Positions 63,656-64,000 of a stretch of DNA of 64,000 nt are shown one piece after another (the first letter of the stretch is position 1; every line of letters starts with the position of its first letter). The notes under the pieces were generated by a model. The model was not told the DNA's origin. It was given only the letters and a program-made list of their open reading frames with translations, and searched no databases. The position numbers and the translations under genes are program-made. The stretch is from Akkermansiaceae bacterium (GTDB taxonomy: Bacteria > Verrucomicrobiota > Verrucomicrobiia > Verrucomicrobiales > Akkermansiaceae), in NCBI GenBank assembly GCA_905182405.1, contig CAJJBQ010000002.1, positions 1,240,001 to 1,304,000 on the forward strand, written 5' to 3'.

Positions 63656-64000
63656 TTACTTCCCGCTCGCCCGAAGAACATCGAGAACAGCTTGAAAGCG
63701 CTCGTTATTTTGCGTGTCTGCCTCACAGAGATTTTCGTGACACTCGAGGATGTGGCCTTCTTTTCCAGGTGAGCTTCCACCAATCGGTTTCAGGTCAGCG
63801 CGAACTTCGTCCAGCTTTCCGATCCACGGACCTTCTTTCGGTTCGATCTGCAAAAGCTGAGAAAGGCCGAGTTCTTCCAAGGAATCTTGATTCTTCTTAC
63901 CCGGAGAAACGACACCCAAGGTGCCCCCCTCAGGTCCACGGAGCTTGGCCGCGATTCCGGCAAGCATCCCCATGAAAGTGGAATCCATTCCGGTGCACGC
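63656..64000 (-). CDS. STAS-domain protein, partial (N-terminus beyond the window)
   Basis: The reading frame is open to the right edge, so the start lies outside; the visible C-terminal part is about 115 residues. It contains CTGMDSTFMGMLAGIAAKLR, the STAS (anti-sigma-factor antagonist) pattern in which the serine of DST is the usual phosphorylation site, then a variable C-terminal region ending VLDVLRASGK. It may belong to a partner-switching or signalling pathway. It lies tail-to-tail with the EF-hand kinase; a functional link is possible but unproved. Confidence 0.75.
   Translation of the reverse strand, partial: ACTGMDSTFMGMLAGIAAKLRGPEGGTLGVVSPGKKNQDSLEELGLSQLLQIEPKEGPWIGKLDEVRADLKPIGGSSPGKEGHILECHENLCEADTQNNERFQAVLDVLRASGK

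Noticed and set aside
1..64000. CRISPR arrays, prophage, integrase, intact insertion sequence
   Set aside because: No regularly spaced repeats and no transposase, integrase or phage structural genes were found.

Overview
The window looks like part of a Verrucomicrobiota chromosome, probably a marine or particle-degrading member of Verrucomicrobiales. The evidence is the gene content: two proteins with PVC-type beta-propeller plus CxxCH haem modules, two DUF1549/DUF1553 + DUF1501 gene pairs, several secreted sulfatases, a PEP-CTERM gene remnant, a ClpX-like ATPase without a zinc finger, and a kinase with an EF-hand. Codons are rich in GC/CC third positions in the intact genes. There is one tRNA (Ser-GGA). 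I saw no rRNA, CRISPR array, intact insertion sequence or prophage.

Layout: 0-8.5 kb holds a ClpX-like unfoldase, ilvE, a secreted sulfatase, a TPR protein, a broken exported-protein gene, and leuC-leuD separated by a shard of a TraB/GumN gene. 8.8-22.9 kb holds a GlcD-type flavoprotein (minus strand), two large haem-binding secreted proteins, a small membrane protein, a DUF58 gene running into a sulfatase pseudogene, and a secreted carbohydrate-binding-module protein. 23.1-28.9 kb holds menD, a PEP-CTERM pseudogene and a phnD-phnC-phnE phosphonate/phosphate-type ABC operon whose permease is a two-domain fusion. 29-33.5 kb is a minus-strand DUF1553-DUF1501 pair.

33.7-39 kb is a manganese/zinc/iron-type ABC cluster: binding protein, ATPase, a permease carrying a DtxR-like C-terminus, an outer-membrane-channel-like protein and a second permease. 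39-44.2 kb holds an isolated GspF-type protein and a second DUF1553-DUF1501 pair. 44.6-52 kb holds leuS, a TIM-barrel isomerase-like protein, a sulfatase, a Dus tRNA-dihydrouridine synthase and a small PUR-like protein. 52.2-60.3 kb is a long minus-strand run: DUF368 protein, mtnP, polysaccharide deacetylase, dynamin-like GTPase, 2-oxoacid dehydrogenase E1alpha/E1beta/E2, and NIPSNAP. 60.3-64 kb holds a wrecked phospholipase D/cardiolipin synthase gene, a secreted SHD1-like protein, tRNA-Ser, the EF-hand kinase and the start-truncated STAS protein at the window edge.

Together the genes suggest a polysaccharide-scavenging cell with many exported enzymes, leucine biosynthesis, menaquinone synthesis, and high-affinity metal and phosphonate uptake. 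The intergenic DNA is distinctive: it carries at least four decayed genes and short dispersed repeats shared between distant gaps. The most unusual intact feature is the metal-transport cluster, in which a DtxR-type sensor module sits on the permease itself and an outer-membrane protein gene is set between the two permease genes. No wholly unknown multi-gene system could be demonstrated from sequence alone.
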